DNA from: Alphaproteobacteria bacterium
GTDB taxonomy: Bacteria > Pseudomonadota > Alphaproteobacteria > ATCC43930 > CGMCC-115725
Direction of reading: 5' to 3'
NCBI GenBank assembly: GCA_030041385.1
Contig: JASHNY010000246.1
Location: 1-64,000 of the forward strand
Length of the DNA stretch: 64,000 bases
In this document: positions 18,653 through 27,888 of the stretch, in pieces
Numbering within the stretch: position 1 is the first letter of the stretch
Layout: each line of letters begins with the position of its first letter
Notes under the pieces: generated by a model
The model's database searches: none
What the model was told of the DNA's origin: nothing
The model's input: the letters and a program-made list of their open reading frames with translations, nothing else
Position numbers and translations under genes: made by a program

Positions 18653-19591
18653 CTATTCCGCCGCGCCCTCGCGCAACAGGCGGTCGCCGAACTGCAGCAC
18701 TTTGCCCGCTTCCGCGGTGTCGTCGTCATAGAGGCGGACCGCCTCCTCCGGCAGATGCTGCAGGTCGGAGGCCCGCAGATAGTCGCGCATCGTCGTTCCG
18801 GTGCTGCGCGAGTCGACGTTGGGCGCACCGCGGCGGGTGAGCACGTCGTCGAGGTGCACGGTCCGGAAATCGATGCTGTAGCGGGCCATGCCGGTTGTGT
18901 TCGGCACGGTCTCGTGCAGCTGCGCGCCGGAGAACAGGATGACGCCGCCGGGCGGCGGCAGGTAGCGGATGCTGGGCGGCTCCACCGGCTGCTGCGGTTT
19001 GGGCTGCTCGCGCGTGTCGCTGCGGACATGAGCGGCCGCCGACGCGCGATTGCGGCTGTTCCAGTCGTAGTAGTTGTAGGTTTCCGAGCTGTTGCGGACC
19101 GGCTCGCTGAAGTAGCGCGGGTAGAAGCCCATCGCGTTGTCCGGCTGCAGCGGGTAGACCGGGATCCACCAGTTGAGCTGGCACGGCGGCGCCGAATACC
19201 AGGTATCCCGGTGCGGATGAAAGGCGTAGGCAATGCCCGAGGTGAGAAAATCCGACGGGTAGGCGGAGCGCAGGCGGGGCACGTCGAAATAGAGCTTGTC
19301 GAGGTCGATGCTACGCTCGCGCATCAGCGCCGCGATCAGCGACTTGCATTCCGGATGATGGATGAAGCGCGGCTTGAGCACGGCGAGGATGCCGGCCACT
19401 TCCTCGGGCGTCCGATAGCGGTGAACGAGGCGCGGATCGTGCGGCGCGAAAGCGTCCTCGAGCATCCGCCGCGCCAACTCTATGAGGCCGAGCGAGGCCG
19501 GGGTCGCGGACAGGATGATGATGTCCCCGGCATAAAGCCTGTCGCGCCGATCACGGTCGTTCAGGATAGGGTCGAAAAAGACTGCGGTCAT
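18653..19591 (-). CDS. Putative Fe(II)/2-oxoglutarate-dependent oxygenase-like protein
   Basis: HPHRDTW ... GGVILFSGAQLHETVPNTTGMARYSIDFRTVHLDDV resembles an HxD...H...R facial triad and cosubstrate Arg. Confidence 0.55.
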   Translation of the reverse strand: MTAVFFDPILNDRDRRDRLYAGDIIILSATPASLGLIELARRMLEDAFAPHDPRLVHRYRTPEEVAGILAVLKPRFIHHPECKSLIAALMRERSIDLDKLYFDVPRLRSAYPSDFLTSGIAYAFHPHRDTWYSAPPCQLNWWIPVYPLQPDNAMGFYPRYFSEPVRNSSETYNYYDWNSRNRASAAAHVRSDTREQPKPQQPVEPPSIRYLPPPGGVILFSGAQLHETVPNTTGMARYSIDFRTVHLDDVLTRRGAPNVDSRSTGTTMRDYLRASDLQHLPEEAVRLYDDDTAEAGKVLQFGDRLLREGAAE

Positions 19592-19693
19592 TGTGTCGCC
19601 TCCTGCTGTTGGCGGGCGGCATGCGCCTGCACGGCCGCATGTGCCGACAACGCCGTTTCGGAGAGCAGGCGCGGCGTGCCGCCCCGCCCGGCA

Positions 19694-20506
19694 CTACTTC
19701 CGCGCGGCGATGATGAACCCCTTGGCCTGGTGCCTGAGCGGCCCGTTGGCCAAGCGCTGAAACCGCCCGCCCGTCCAGTTGACCAGGCGCGGCAGGCGCC
19801 GGTCGAGCGGAGACGGCAACAGACTCATGTCGTAAAAAACCGTTTCTTCCACGGCCAGCCCGGCCTGCACCAGGTTTTCCCGGCAGATGCGCCCGTGAAA
19901 CTTGCGCACCGGCACTTTCGTCGGCGGTGCGGCCCGCATCCTCGGGCTCTTTACCAGCCAGCGCGGCGGCTCGGCCATGGCCCCGCGGACGGCGTCGTAC
20001 CAGCGGTCGAAGACCCAATAAAGGCTGGCGGCGTTCAGGTAGGAAACGACCAGCATGCCGCCCGCGCGCAAGACCCGAACCATTTCTCCGATCGCCTGCA
20101 ATTCCTCGGCGGGTTCGAGATACTCGAGCGCGCCCATGCACAGGACCACGTCGAAGCTGGCATCGGCGAACGGCAGGCTCTGCATTTTCGCAACCCAGAA
20201 GCTGACATCGCCGCAGCCTTCGTAGCGGCGCCGACATTCGGCGATCATCCCCGGCGAAATGTCTGCGCCGATATAGTCGAAGCCTTTGTCGAGGCAGGTC
20301 TCGACCATCATTCCGGGGCCGCAGCCAACGTCGAGCAGACGCCCGCCCTGGCACCGATCGAGCATCGCCCCGATGATTTCCCTGCGCCGATTGAAGAACG
20401 CGGCAACCGGCGTCCGCTCGGCATAGGCGCGGACATAGCTGGACGCAGCCTGGTCAAAATGCTCGACGACGCGCTGCTCGAGCGGCACGGACTGCACATC
20501 ATCCAT
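19694..20506 (-). CDS. Class I SAM-dependent methyltransferase
   Basis: RLLDVGCGPGMMVETCLDKGFDYIGADISPGMIAECRRRY...FDVVLCMGALEYLEPAEE...VLRAGGMLVVSYLN. Confidence 0.9.
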   Translation of the reverse strand: MDDVQSVPLEQRVVEHFDQAASSYVRAYAERTPVAAFFNRRREIIGAMLDRCQGGRLLDVGCGPGMMVETCLDKGFDYIGADISPGMIAECRRRYEGCGDVSFWVAKMQSLPFADASFDVVLCMGALEYLEPAEELQAIGEMVRVLRAGGMLVVSYLNAASLYWVFDRWYDAVRGAMAEPPRWLVKSPRMRAAPPTKVPVRKFHGRICRENLVQAGLAVEETVFYDMSLLPSPLDRRLPRLVNWTGGRFQRLANGPLRHQAKGFIIAARK

Positions 20507-21104
20507 GTCGGATCATTATCTGCCGGAGTGACTGCGATTGAGGATCGGGGAAGGCGGCACCCGCGGCATCGCCACGAACCGTGACGCGGCCGACGGGGTA
20601 TCCCTCGCGGCAGAACTGTAAAAACCGTCGAGCCATAGCGCGGTCAACTTCGCTACAAAATTTGTCGCGCGGACGGTGCGAGCACGGATGCACAGCCGCG
20701 GCTGGCCGTGAACCCGGTCGGCAGATGGCGTTTCCGCACAATGTGCTGCTCCTTGCAGACCGATGCCCCGTCCTCGCTGCTTCGCTTCGGGCGCCGGCCG
20801 AACCACATAGTAGTGGCTCGCGGCTTCGGAAAGAGCGTAGCTTTTTGACGGACCGGGGCTTGGCCAATCTGGCTAGCGCCGAGGCGTAGGCGCGTCGCGC
20901 AGAATACAGCAGCCGGCGCCGCAAGCAGGCCTTGACGGCTGCTCATTGAGACGCAGCGGCGTACCAAAATAACGGTAGCAGACTTGCCGCGCCCTACCGC
21001 AAATGGCGCATCCTCGCCCGGCCATAGTTATTCTGCTCCACTTGTGTGGCGGCGCCCGGCGCAACAATGATCCGGCGCCCGGATTGCAGCGCGGAGGAGA
21101 GTCG

Positions 21105-22097
21105 ATGGGCAGCATCGACGTCGTGGTGCCCTGTTACGAGTATGGTCACCTGCTGGACCAATGCGTCACCAGCATCCTGGCCCAGGACGTCGACGGGCTG
21201 CGCGTGCTCGTGATCGACAACGCCTCCTCCGACAACAGCGTCCCCGTCGCACGCCGCCTCGCCGCCGCGGACGCCCGCGTCGAGGTGGTGGCACGGAAAA
21301 CCAATCTCGGTCCGCACGCCTCGTTCAACGAGGGGATCGATTGGGCGCGCGGCGATTACTTCCTGATCCTCTGTGCCGACGACCTGTTGGCACCGGGCGC
21401 ATTGCGGCGCGCGATCTCGGTCATGGACCGGCGCCCCGACGTCCACCTTACCTACGGCACCGCGCTCAGCGTGCTGCTGAGCGACCCGGTGCCCGCGCTC
21501 GGCGATGACGGCGGCGACGGCGAGTGGCGGATCATTACCGGCATGGAGCTGCTGGACCGGTTCTGCGCCACCGGTCGCAATCACATACCGGGCCCGACCG
21601 CGGTGGTCAGAACCGCGGTGCAGAAGCAGGTGGGCCATTACCGCAAGGAACTGACCCACACCGACGATTTCGAATTGTGGATGCGCTTCGCCTGTCGCGG
21701 GAACGTGGCCGAGACCGCAGCGGTACAGGGCATCGCCCGGGTGCACCGGTCGAACCAGTCTGGCTCGGTTTCCAACCTCAATGTCTGGGACATCGAGTAC
21801 GAGGCCGCGTTCAAATCCTTTTTCGCGCGCGAAGGCCTGATGCTGCCGGACGCTGGCAAGCTGTTGCGCCGGGCGCGCCGCAGCCTGGGCGAGCGCGCCT
21901 ATTGGTGCGCCTTCTCGCATCTCTGCCGCGGCGAGGTGCGGGTCGCGGCAGAACTGATGAAATTCGCCTGGCGCAACGCGCCGACGACGATGCTGGTCCC
22001 GCCCATCGGCAACCTCTATCGCCGCGGCGATGCATCGGACCGGATCGTCCGCGCCTTGTCGGACCTCGGGGGCCGGTTGCTGCGCCATCACGCTTGA
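21105..22097 (+). CDS. Family 2 glycosyltransferase
   Basis: MGSIDVVVPCYEYGHLLDQCVTSILAQDVDGLRVLVIDNASSDNSV...GDYFLILCADDLLAPGAL. Confidence 0.9.
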   Translation: MGSIDVVVPCYEYGHLLDQCVTSILAQDVDGLRVLVIDNASSDNSVPVARRLAAADARVEVVARKTNLGPHASFNEGIDWARGDYFLILCADDLLAPGALRRAISVMDRRPDVHLTYGTALSVLLSDPVPALGDDGGDGEWRIITGMELLDRFCATGRNHIPGPTAVVRTAVQKQVGHYRKELTHTDDFELWMRFACRGNVAETAAVQGIARVHRSNQSGSVSNLNVWDIEYEAAFKSFFAREGLMLPDAGKLLRRARRSLGERAYWCAFSHLCRGEVRVAAELMKFAWRNAPTTMLVPPIGNLYRRGDASDRIVRALSDLGGRLLRHHA

Positions 22098-22118
22098 GAA
22101 TTTCCGCCGAGGTCAGAC

Positions 22119-22655
22119 ATGCGGTTCCACGCAACGCGGTTTCACGACGCCTGGCTGATCGATCCGGAACCGGTCGAGGACGAGCGAGGCTCCTTCGCCC
22201 GGACCTTCTGCGCCATCGAGTTCAGCGCCCGCGGGCTCGAGACAGGCTTCGTCCAGCACAGCGTCTCGTCGTCGCGAACCAGGGGCACCTTGCGCGGCAT
22301 GCATTTCCAGCGCGCGCCGCACGAAGAAGTGAAAATCGTGACCTGCCTCAAAGGCGCGATCTGGGATGTCATCATCGACCTGCGGCCCCAATCGCCGAGC
22401 TTTCGCCAATGGCAGGGGTTTGAACTGACGGCGGCCAACCGGCGCCGCCTCTATATCCCCAAGGGCTTTGCGCACGGTCAGCAGACCTTGTGCGACGATA
22501 CCGAGGTCGGGTACCTGATCTCGGAGTTTTATGCGCCCGACGCCTCGGACGGCGTGCGCTACGATGATCCGGCCTTCGCCATCGAATGGCCGCTGCCGGT
22601 TGCCGCGATTTCCGCGAAAGACCGGAACTGGCCGGATTTTACGACCGCCGGATGA
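22119..22655 (+). CDS. rfbC: dTDP-4-dehydrorhamnose 3,5-epimerase family protein
   Basis: DERGSFARTFCAIEFSARGLETGFVQHSVSSSRTRGTLRGMHFQRAPHEEVKIVTCLKGAIWDVIIDLR...YIPKGFAHGQQTL. Confidence 0.92.
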   Translation: MRFHATRFHDAWLIDPEPVEDERGSFARTFCAIEFSARGLETGFVQHSVSSSRTRGTLRGMHFQRAPHEEVKIVTCLKGAIWDVIIDLRPQSPSFRQWQGFELTAANRRRLYIPKGFAHGQQTLCDDTEVGYLISEFYAPDASDGVRYDDPAFAIEWPLPVAAISAKDRNWPDFTTAG

Positions 22656-22662
22656 GGCCGCG

Positions 22663-23925
22663 TTAAAGCAGCGGACGCAATCGCGGGGCGCGTGCGGTTG
22701 CCGCACCCAACCGCCTTGGCGCCGGCAGCAGGTTTCCGACCAGGGCTTGTTCCTGCCGTTTCAGGCGCTCGCGATACAACAGCGCAGTATCGCGTATCTT
22801 GCGCTGTCGGCGCCCGCGATCGCGTTGCAGCGCGATGAACTGATCGATCAATAGCGGCACGTCGAACCTCTCGACGTGCTGGCAGTATTCCCCCAAACCC
22901 ATCTCGGCGAGCAGGGCGTCGTTTTTCGATGAATAGCCGAGCGAGATCACCGGCTTGCCGAGCATCAGCGCGCACACGACGGTGTGGAACCGGGTGGCGA
23001 CGACAAGCTCGGTTGCCGCGGCCTGCCGCATCACGTCGCCGAGCGAAAAGGCCGCCTCAGCGACAAATGCTTCGACAGGGAGCTCGCGCAATTCGGCAGC
23101 CAGCGCCAGCCGCAAATCCCTCGCGGCCGTCGCGTCCGCCAGGTCGCTCATCAATACGCGGATGCGGTAGCCGCCGCCGAGCAGCCAGGCGGCGAAGCTC
23201 GCCAGTTTTTCCAGGTAGGTCCGATAGATCGCGCCGCCCGTCGCGGGATCGTGGCTCCAGCCGAAATACGACATGACGCCAAGCCCGATCACCGGCGGAC
23301 CGCCGTCCGGCGCCTGAGCGGGAACCGCCGGCACCGGTAGCGCGAAGGCGAGGTCGGGAAAGACCGGGTCGCGACTGACGTCAAGCCCGATCCCGTCCAT
23401 GAATTCGCGCGACACCACATCGCGATAGGACCGGTAGTGCGCGAGGCGCGCGCCCCATTTCATCAATTTGCGGCTGATCGGATGATGGATCGGGCCGGCG
23501 CCGATGCTGACGAAGGCGATCTTCGCGCCGCCGAGCCGGCTGGCGAAGCACCAGCCGAGGATGCACAGCGGCATGCCCCACGGGCCGGCGCCGAAATCGT
23601 CGAGAATGCCCGTGCCCGGAAAGATCAGCACATCGAAATAGCCGCGATAGCGCAGGACCCTGAGCCAGTTTCCGAGCTTGTCGGGGATAATCCGCTGCCA
23701 TGCGGCGCTGGCCTCGCCCTGCAGGCCGAAGCGCAATGCCCGCACGCCGTACAGCCGCTCGACCTCTTCGGGGTTGGCGCAGATGCACGTGATCTCGGCC
23801 TCGGGACAAACCCGCCGCAGAGTTTCGAGCATCGCGGCAAACGACCCGTCATTGCCGAGATTGCCGCACCCGAACAACCCGAACAGGGCGATCCTGACCG
23901 GCGGCGCCGCCGCTACCGCCGTCAT
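22663..23925 (-). CDS. Polysaccharide pyruvyl transferase family protein
   Basis: IALFGLFGCGNLGNDGSFAAMLETLRR...LIFPGTGILDDF...VVATRFHTVVCALMLGKPVISLGYSSKNDALLAEMG. Confidence 0.88.
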   Translation of the reverse strand: MTAVAAAPPVRIALFGLFGCGNLGNDGSFAAMLETLRRVCPEAEITCICANPEEVERLYGVRALRFGLQGEASAAWQRIIPDKLGNWLRVLRYRGYFDVLIFPGTGILDDFGAGPWGMPLCILGWCFASRLGGAKIAFVSIGAGPIHHPISRKLMKWGARLAHYRSYRDVVSREFMDGIGLDVSRDPVFPDLAFALPVPAVPAQAPDGGPPVIGLGVMSYFGWSHDPATGGAIYRTYLEKLASFAAWLLGGGYRIRVLMSDLADATAARDLRLALAAELRELPVEAFVAEAAFSLGDVMRQAAATELVVATRFHTVVCALMLGKPVISLGYSSKNDALLAEMGLGEYCQHVERFDVPLLIDQFIALQRDRGRRQRKIRDTALLYRERLKRQEQALVGNLLPAPRRLGAATARAPRLRPLL

Positions 23926-23948
23926 GCGGCTTCCTTCCGCGCCGCGCT

Positions 23949-25280
23949 TCATCCGAGGAGGCCGTGGTCGCCAAGCAGGGAAGCGGCATCGGCCACGACG
24001 CCGAACGGCAGGCCGGCCTGCTCGGCGATGTCGAGCAGGGAGTGCTCTCCATCCGCCAGGTTGAGCACCCACAGGAACGCCATGCTCGTTACCGGGCCGT
24101 CCCGGCGCCCGCCGATCGCCTCGTAAAGGCCGCGACGGCCGAGCTGCGGCTCGCACTTGGGTGCCAGGTTCAGCGGCAGCCGGTCGCGTTCGACGATATC
24201 GATCGCATCGGCGATCATGCCGTAGGACGCGGCCAGATGCTCCGGCCGGATGAAGTCCAGATTGTCGGCGGAGGTGTGGTACTCGGGAAAGGTCCCGAAC
24301 CGGCTGCGCTGGAACAGCCCGACCGGCAGATTGAACCCGGGCGAGCAGTACTGCCGCTCGTCGTACCCATACGGCGAGAAATCGAGGATCTCAGGCTTTT
24401 CAGCCGCATGTTTCAACACATGCGACATCACCCGGTCGATCATGGCGTTGCCGCGCCGGCTCTTTTTATAGGTCGGGCCGCCGCCGTCGCCGAGGCAGGA
24501 AACGACGAGGCCGTGCCGGATCCGCCCGACCTGCGCCTCGTTGGCCGCAAGCCAGGCGATCGCGCCGATCGTGCCCGGGGCAAACAGAAAGCGATAGCTG
24601 TAATGCGTCCGCAGCCGCGACAGGCGCTCGGCAAGCAAGGCCAGCAGCGCCAGCCCGGAACAATTGTCGTCGGCCAGCGAGGGGTGACAGATATGGGCGG
24701 AAAACAGGAATTCCTCGTCGCTCTCGCCCCGGTGCAGATACTCGCCGTAGCTCAGATGGCCGGGCTCCAGGGAGCTGTCGACCACGACTTCGTAATCGCC
24801 ATCGGGCAGCGCCTCGAGCTGGCGATGGGTCATGCAGAAGCCCCACTGCTCGCTGTAATAGCCGGTCCGGTAGGGGATCAGGTCGGGCTGTTCGGGCAAT
24901 GTGTGGAGGTGCCGCTTCAGCGCGGCCAGCGGCAGCACCGCCCGCACCGGGCGGCTGTAGCCGACGACATGCAGGTTGTTGTCGGCAAAATCGACGACCT
25001 TTTCGCCGGCCGAATTGCGGATATGGGCGCCGCGGATGGTCCATTCGGGCGGGATCGTCCAGTCGAACACCTGGGTTCCGCTCGGGACCTCGCGGATATC
25101 GAGCGCAACGTGGCGGCGCAGCACCCCCAGCGTCTCCCGCACGCCGGGGCCGGTGATGCTGCGGCAGATCGGATAGAGCCGACACGCGAGGCCATAGAGG
25201 GCGTCACCGATGCCCGGCTCGGCCAGCGCGGCGCGAATGCCTGCGGCCGGCTCCCCGCGCCTGTCCATCCCCGACGGCAT
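23949..25280 (-). CDS. DUF4910 / M28-like aminopeptidase-domain protein
   Basis: GDALYGLACRLYPICRSITGPGVRETLGVLRRHV...EVPSGTQVFDWTIPPEWTIRGAHIRN...FLFSAHICHPSLADDNCSGLALLALLAERL...YDERQYCSPGFNLPVG. Confidence 0.88.
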   Translation of the reverse strand: MPSGMDRRGEPAAGIRAALAEPGIGDALYGLACRLYPICRSITGPGVRETLGVLRRHVALDIREVPSGTQVFDWTIPPEWTIRGAHIRNSAGEKVVDFADNNLHVVGYSRPVRAVLPLAALKRHLHTLPEQPDLIPYRTGYYSEQWGFCMTHRQLEALPDGDYEVVVDSSLEPGHLSYGEYLHRGESDEEFLFSAHICHPSLADDNCSGLALLALLAERLSRLRTHYSYRFLFAPGTIGAIAWLAANEAQVGRIRHGLVVSCLGDGGGPTYKKSRRGNAMIDRVMSHVLKHAAEKPEILDFSPYGYDERQYCSPGFNLPVGLFQRSRFGTFPEYHTSADNLDFIRPEHLAASYGMIADAIDIVERDRLPLNLAPKCEPQLGRRGLYEAIGGRRDGPVTSMAFLWVLNLADGEHSLLDIAEQAGLPFGVVADAASLLGDHGLLG

Positions 25281-26335
25281 TACTCGGCCGCCGACGCCAC
25301 TTCCTCCGCGCGCCGGCGCAATTGCGCATCGAGCACGCCCGCTTCGAGCAGCATCTTGATATGCGCGATCCGCAAATAACGCGGGCCTTCGAAATCCTCG
25401 ATCGTCAGGCCGGCCGAGCGATAGGCCGCGTAGAGCTGCTCGGCTCCCCTGCGGACATCCCATTGCGGCCGGAAATCGGGCAGAACGCGGGCGATCTTGT
25501 CGAAGCTGACCCGGTAGGAGCGCTGATCCGGCCCGGCATCGGCGGCAAAGGCAAGGTGGCAATCGGGGACCACCTGGGCCACCACCTCGGCGATCTCGCG
25601 AATCTGGTAGTTGTGCGCCGTCGAACCGACGTTGAAGGCCTGGTTGAACACCGCCTCGACCGGCGCCGCCAACCCGGCAAGAAAGGCGCGCGAGATGTCT
25701 TCGATATGGACGATCGGCCGCCACGGCGAGCCGTCGGATTTCAGCAGGATTTCGTGCCGGGCCACCGCCCAGGCGACCAGATTGTTGAGCACGATGTCGA
25801 ACCGCATGCGCGGCGATACGCCGTATGCGGTCGCCGGCCGAAAATAGGTCGGGCTGAAGTCGGGTCCGGCCAGCCGGGCGATGTCGCGCTCGGCCCACAC
25901 CTTGGATTGGCCGTAAGCCGTCACCGGGTTGAGCGCACCGGTTTCGTCGAGGATCGCTTCCCCGGCGCGGCCGTAATTGCTGCACGACGAGGCGAACAGG
26001 AAGCGGCCGACCCCGGCGCGCCTGGCCTGCTCGGCCACATGCACGCTGCCGCGGTGGTTGATGGCAAAGGTGACCTCGGGGTTGAGGTCGCCGAGCGGAT
26101 CGTTGGACAGCGCGGCGAGATGGATCACCGCCTCGCAGCCGCGCAAATCGGCGACCGTCACGTCGCGCACGTCTTTGCGCAGGCTCGGCACGTCGGCGAG
26201 GGCGCCGCCGGCGGGGAAGGTGCAGCGCTCGTAAAGATCGCTGTCGCACCCGATCACGTCGTGGCCGGCCTCGAGCAGCATCGGCAGCATCACGCTTCCG
26301 ATGTAGCCGCGATGGCCCGTCAAGAAGACCTTCAT
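25280..26335 (-). CDS. NAD-dependent epimerase/dehydratase (extended SDR)
   Basis: [40 protein letters not shown]...SSCSNYG...[18 protein letters not shown]-type overlap with the DUF4910 gene. Confidence 0.9.
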   Translation of the reverse strand: MKVFLTGHRGYIGSVMLPMLLEAGHDVIGCDSDLYERCTFPAGGALADVPSLRKDVRDVTVADLRGCEAVIHLAALSNDPLGDLNPEVTFAINHRGSVHVAEQARRAGVGRFLFASSCSNYGRAGEAILDETGALNPVTAYGQSKVWAERDIARLAGPDFSPTYFRPATAYGVSPRMRFDIVLNNLVAWAVARHEILLKSDGSPWRPIVHIEDISRAFLAGLAAPVEAVFNQAFNVGSTAHNYQIREIAEVVAQVVPDCHLAFAADAGPDQRSYRVSFDKIARVLPDFRPQWDVRRGAEQLYAAYRSAGLTIEDFEGPRYLRIAHIKMLLEAGVLDAQLRRRAEEVASAAE

Positions 26336-26539
26336 TCTCGTAACTCCCTCGCCGGTTCGGGCGCCGCGCCACCTCACCTGGCGCTGCGACGGCCGGAAAT
26401 TAGCCCGCGCCTACCCGGCGTCAGAGAGGCGCGATCAGCCAGCCGCCTAACCAACTCGTCGCCGCGCAACCGCCTTTTGATGCCCGTCCCTCTTCTTCCG
26501 ACGCAGGCAGCCTTGCGGCGCCGGCGCCGTCGTTGCAAA

Positions 26540-27883
26540 TCACGGACGCGATTGCAAAACGAGAACCCGGTCGCCTTGTTCGGCCGAATTCGCGTCGCGT
26601 TTGGCGGCGAAGCGATGCCTGCCGTTCGCGGCAAAAGGCGAGCCCGCGATATCGGCAAAATTCCCGTCGGCCGGGTCGTACCACCGCGCGGCGACGTGCG
26701 GCCCCGCCAGGCGCCCGAGATCGATGACGATGTCGCGCCGGGTCGGCAGGTAGACCACCGCAAAGCTGCCGTCGTCGGCGAGCGCGGCGACCGCCCGCTC
26801 CGCCCGCGAGCCAAACCCGTCGACCAGCAGCGATCCGCCCAGGTCAGGCTGCATCCGCCACCACGCGAGCGCGTTCATCAGCGCGCCGAGATGGGTCATG
26901 CTGCGCGCCCCGTCGCTGTCGAGCGCCTCTTCCCAGGTGAACGGCGTGGCATAAAGGCCCGGGCCGTCGAAGTGCCAGATCGGATTGTTGCCGAAGATCT
27001 GGCCCGCCGCCCCCATCAGCACCGACTGCCACGCCTGCATGCGCAAGCGCTGCCCGGTTGCGCCGTGCTCGTTCTCGTAGGCGCTTTCGAGCAGGAAATA
27101 GGGCATTCGTTTGTCCTGCGCCCGCTCTTTGCGCATCGCGATATAGACCGGATTGTAGGTGTAGACCGAATTGACGCTGAGCCACGGTTCGCCGCGCCAG
27201 TAGTCGAGCGCCGCGGTCTCCGGCGCCCCGCTCGCGGTCTGGAAGGCCTGCGGCTCCTCCTTCATGATCCCTTCGGCAACCGCCCTGACCAGGGACTTGT
27301 CGGGCGGGTTGTAATCGCCGGCATTGACCCAGACGATGTTTTTGAAGTCGCGATAGCGACGGCCAAGGTATTCGCCGTATTGCCGCAGTCTCTCTGGCCC
27401 GGCGGCGACCATTTCGCGATACCATCCTTCGCCGCCGCCGTTGATGCCGGTGTAGCACGGCGTCAGGAACACCAGCATTCCGTCTTTCTCGGCCTGCCGC
27501 AGCACCCAGTCGGCATGGGCGAAATAGGCCTCGTTGGGCCTGGCGAAATCGCCCGGTGCGAGAAACGGTGCCTGGCCGTAGGCATTTTTCGGCGCGTGCG
27601 TGGCAAAGCGGTGCTCGATCAGCGACACCAGGATGGCATTGAAACCGCGGCGGCGGCGGTCGTCGAGGTAGCGCCCGACATCCTCGCGCCGCAATTGCGC
27701 GATCAGCGACCATGCGGCATCGCCCTGGATCAGGAAGGGCGCGCCGGCCGCATCAACGAAATAGCGCCCGTTCGGCGCAATCGCCAGCGGGAGTTCCGCA
27801 GACCTGGCGGGCCGGCCGGCCGCACAGACCATCACCGCCCCCAGGATCAGCAGCGAGCGAAACCGGCACGGCCGGCCGAACAC
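26540..27883 (-). CDS. Secreted DUF4038-type putative glycoside hydrolase (apiosidase-like) with C-terminal domain
   Basis: GTG start with signal-like FRSLLILGAVMVCAAGRPARSAE; LAIAPNGRYFVDAAGAPFLIQGDAAWSLIAQLRREDVGRYLDDRRRRGFNAILVSLIEHRF; GWYREM; ESAYENEHG. Confidence 0.75.
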   Translation of the reverse strand: MFGRPCRFRSLLILGAVMVCAAGRPARSAELPLAIAPNGRYFVDAAGAPFLIQGDAAWSLIAQLRREDVGRYLDDRRRRGFNAILVSLIEHRFATHAPKNAYGQAPFLAPGDFARPNEAYFAHADWVLRQAEKDGMLVFLTPCYTGINGGGEGWYREMVAAGPERLRQYGEYLGRRYRDFKNIVWVNAGDYNPPDKSLVRAVAEGIMKEEPQAFQTASGAPETAALDYWRGEPWLSVNSVYTYNPVYIAMRKERAQDKRMPYFLLESAYENEHGATGQRLRMQAWQSVLMGAAGQIFGNNPIWHFDGPGLYATPFTWEEALDSDGARSMTHLGALMNALAWWRMQPDLGGSLLVDGFGSRAERAVAALADDGSFAVVYLPTRRDIVIDLGRLAGPHVAARWYDPADGNFADIAGSPFAANGRHRFAAKRDANSAEQGDRVLVLQSRP

Positions 27884-27888
27884 CCGGC

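Noticed and set aside
23949-26372. Single 807-aa ORF fusing epimerase-region frame with DUF4910
   Set aside because: The N-terminal half is a shadow frame of the epimerase; DUF4910 starts at the ATG at 25280 overlapping the epimerase stop.
26526-26556. TTGCAA-N13-TTGCAA near the end of the DUF4038 gene
   Set aside because: Lies across the 3' coding end; short arms and no supporting terminator tract, so probably coincidental.
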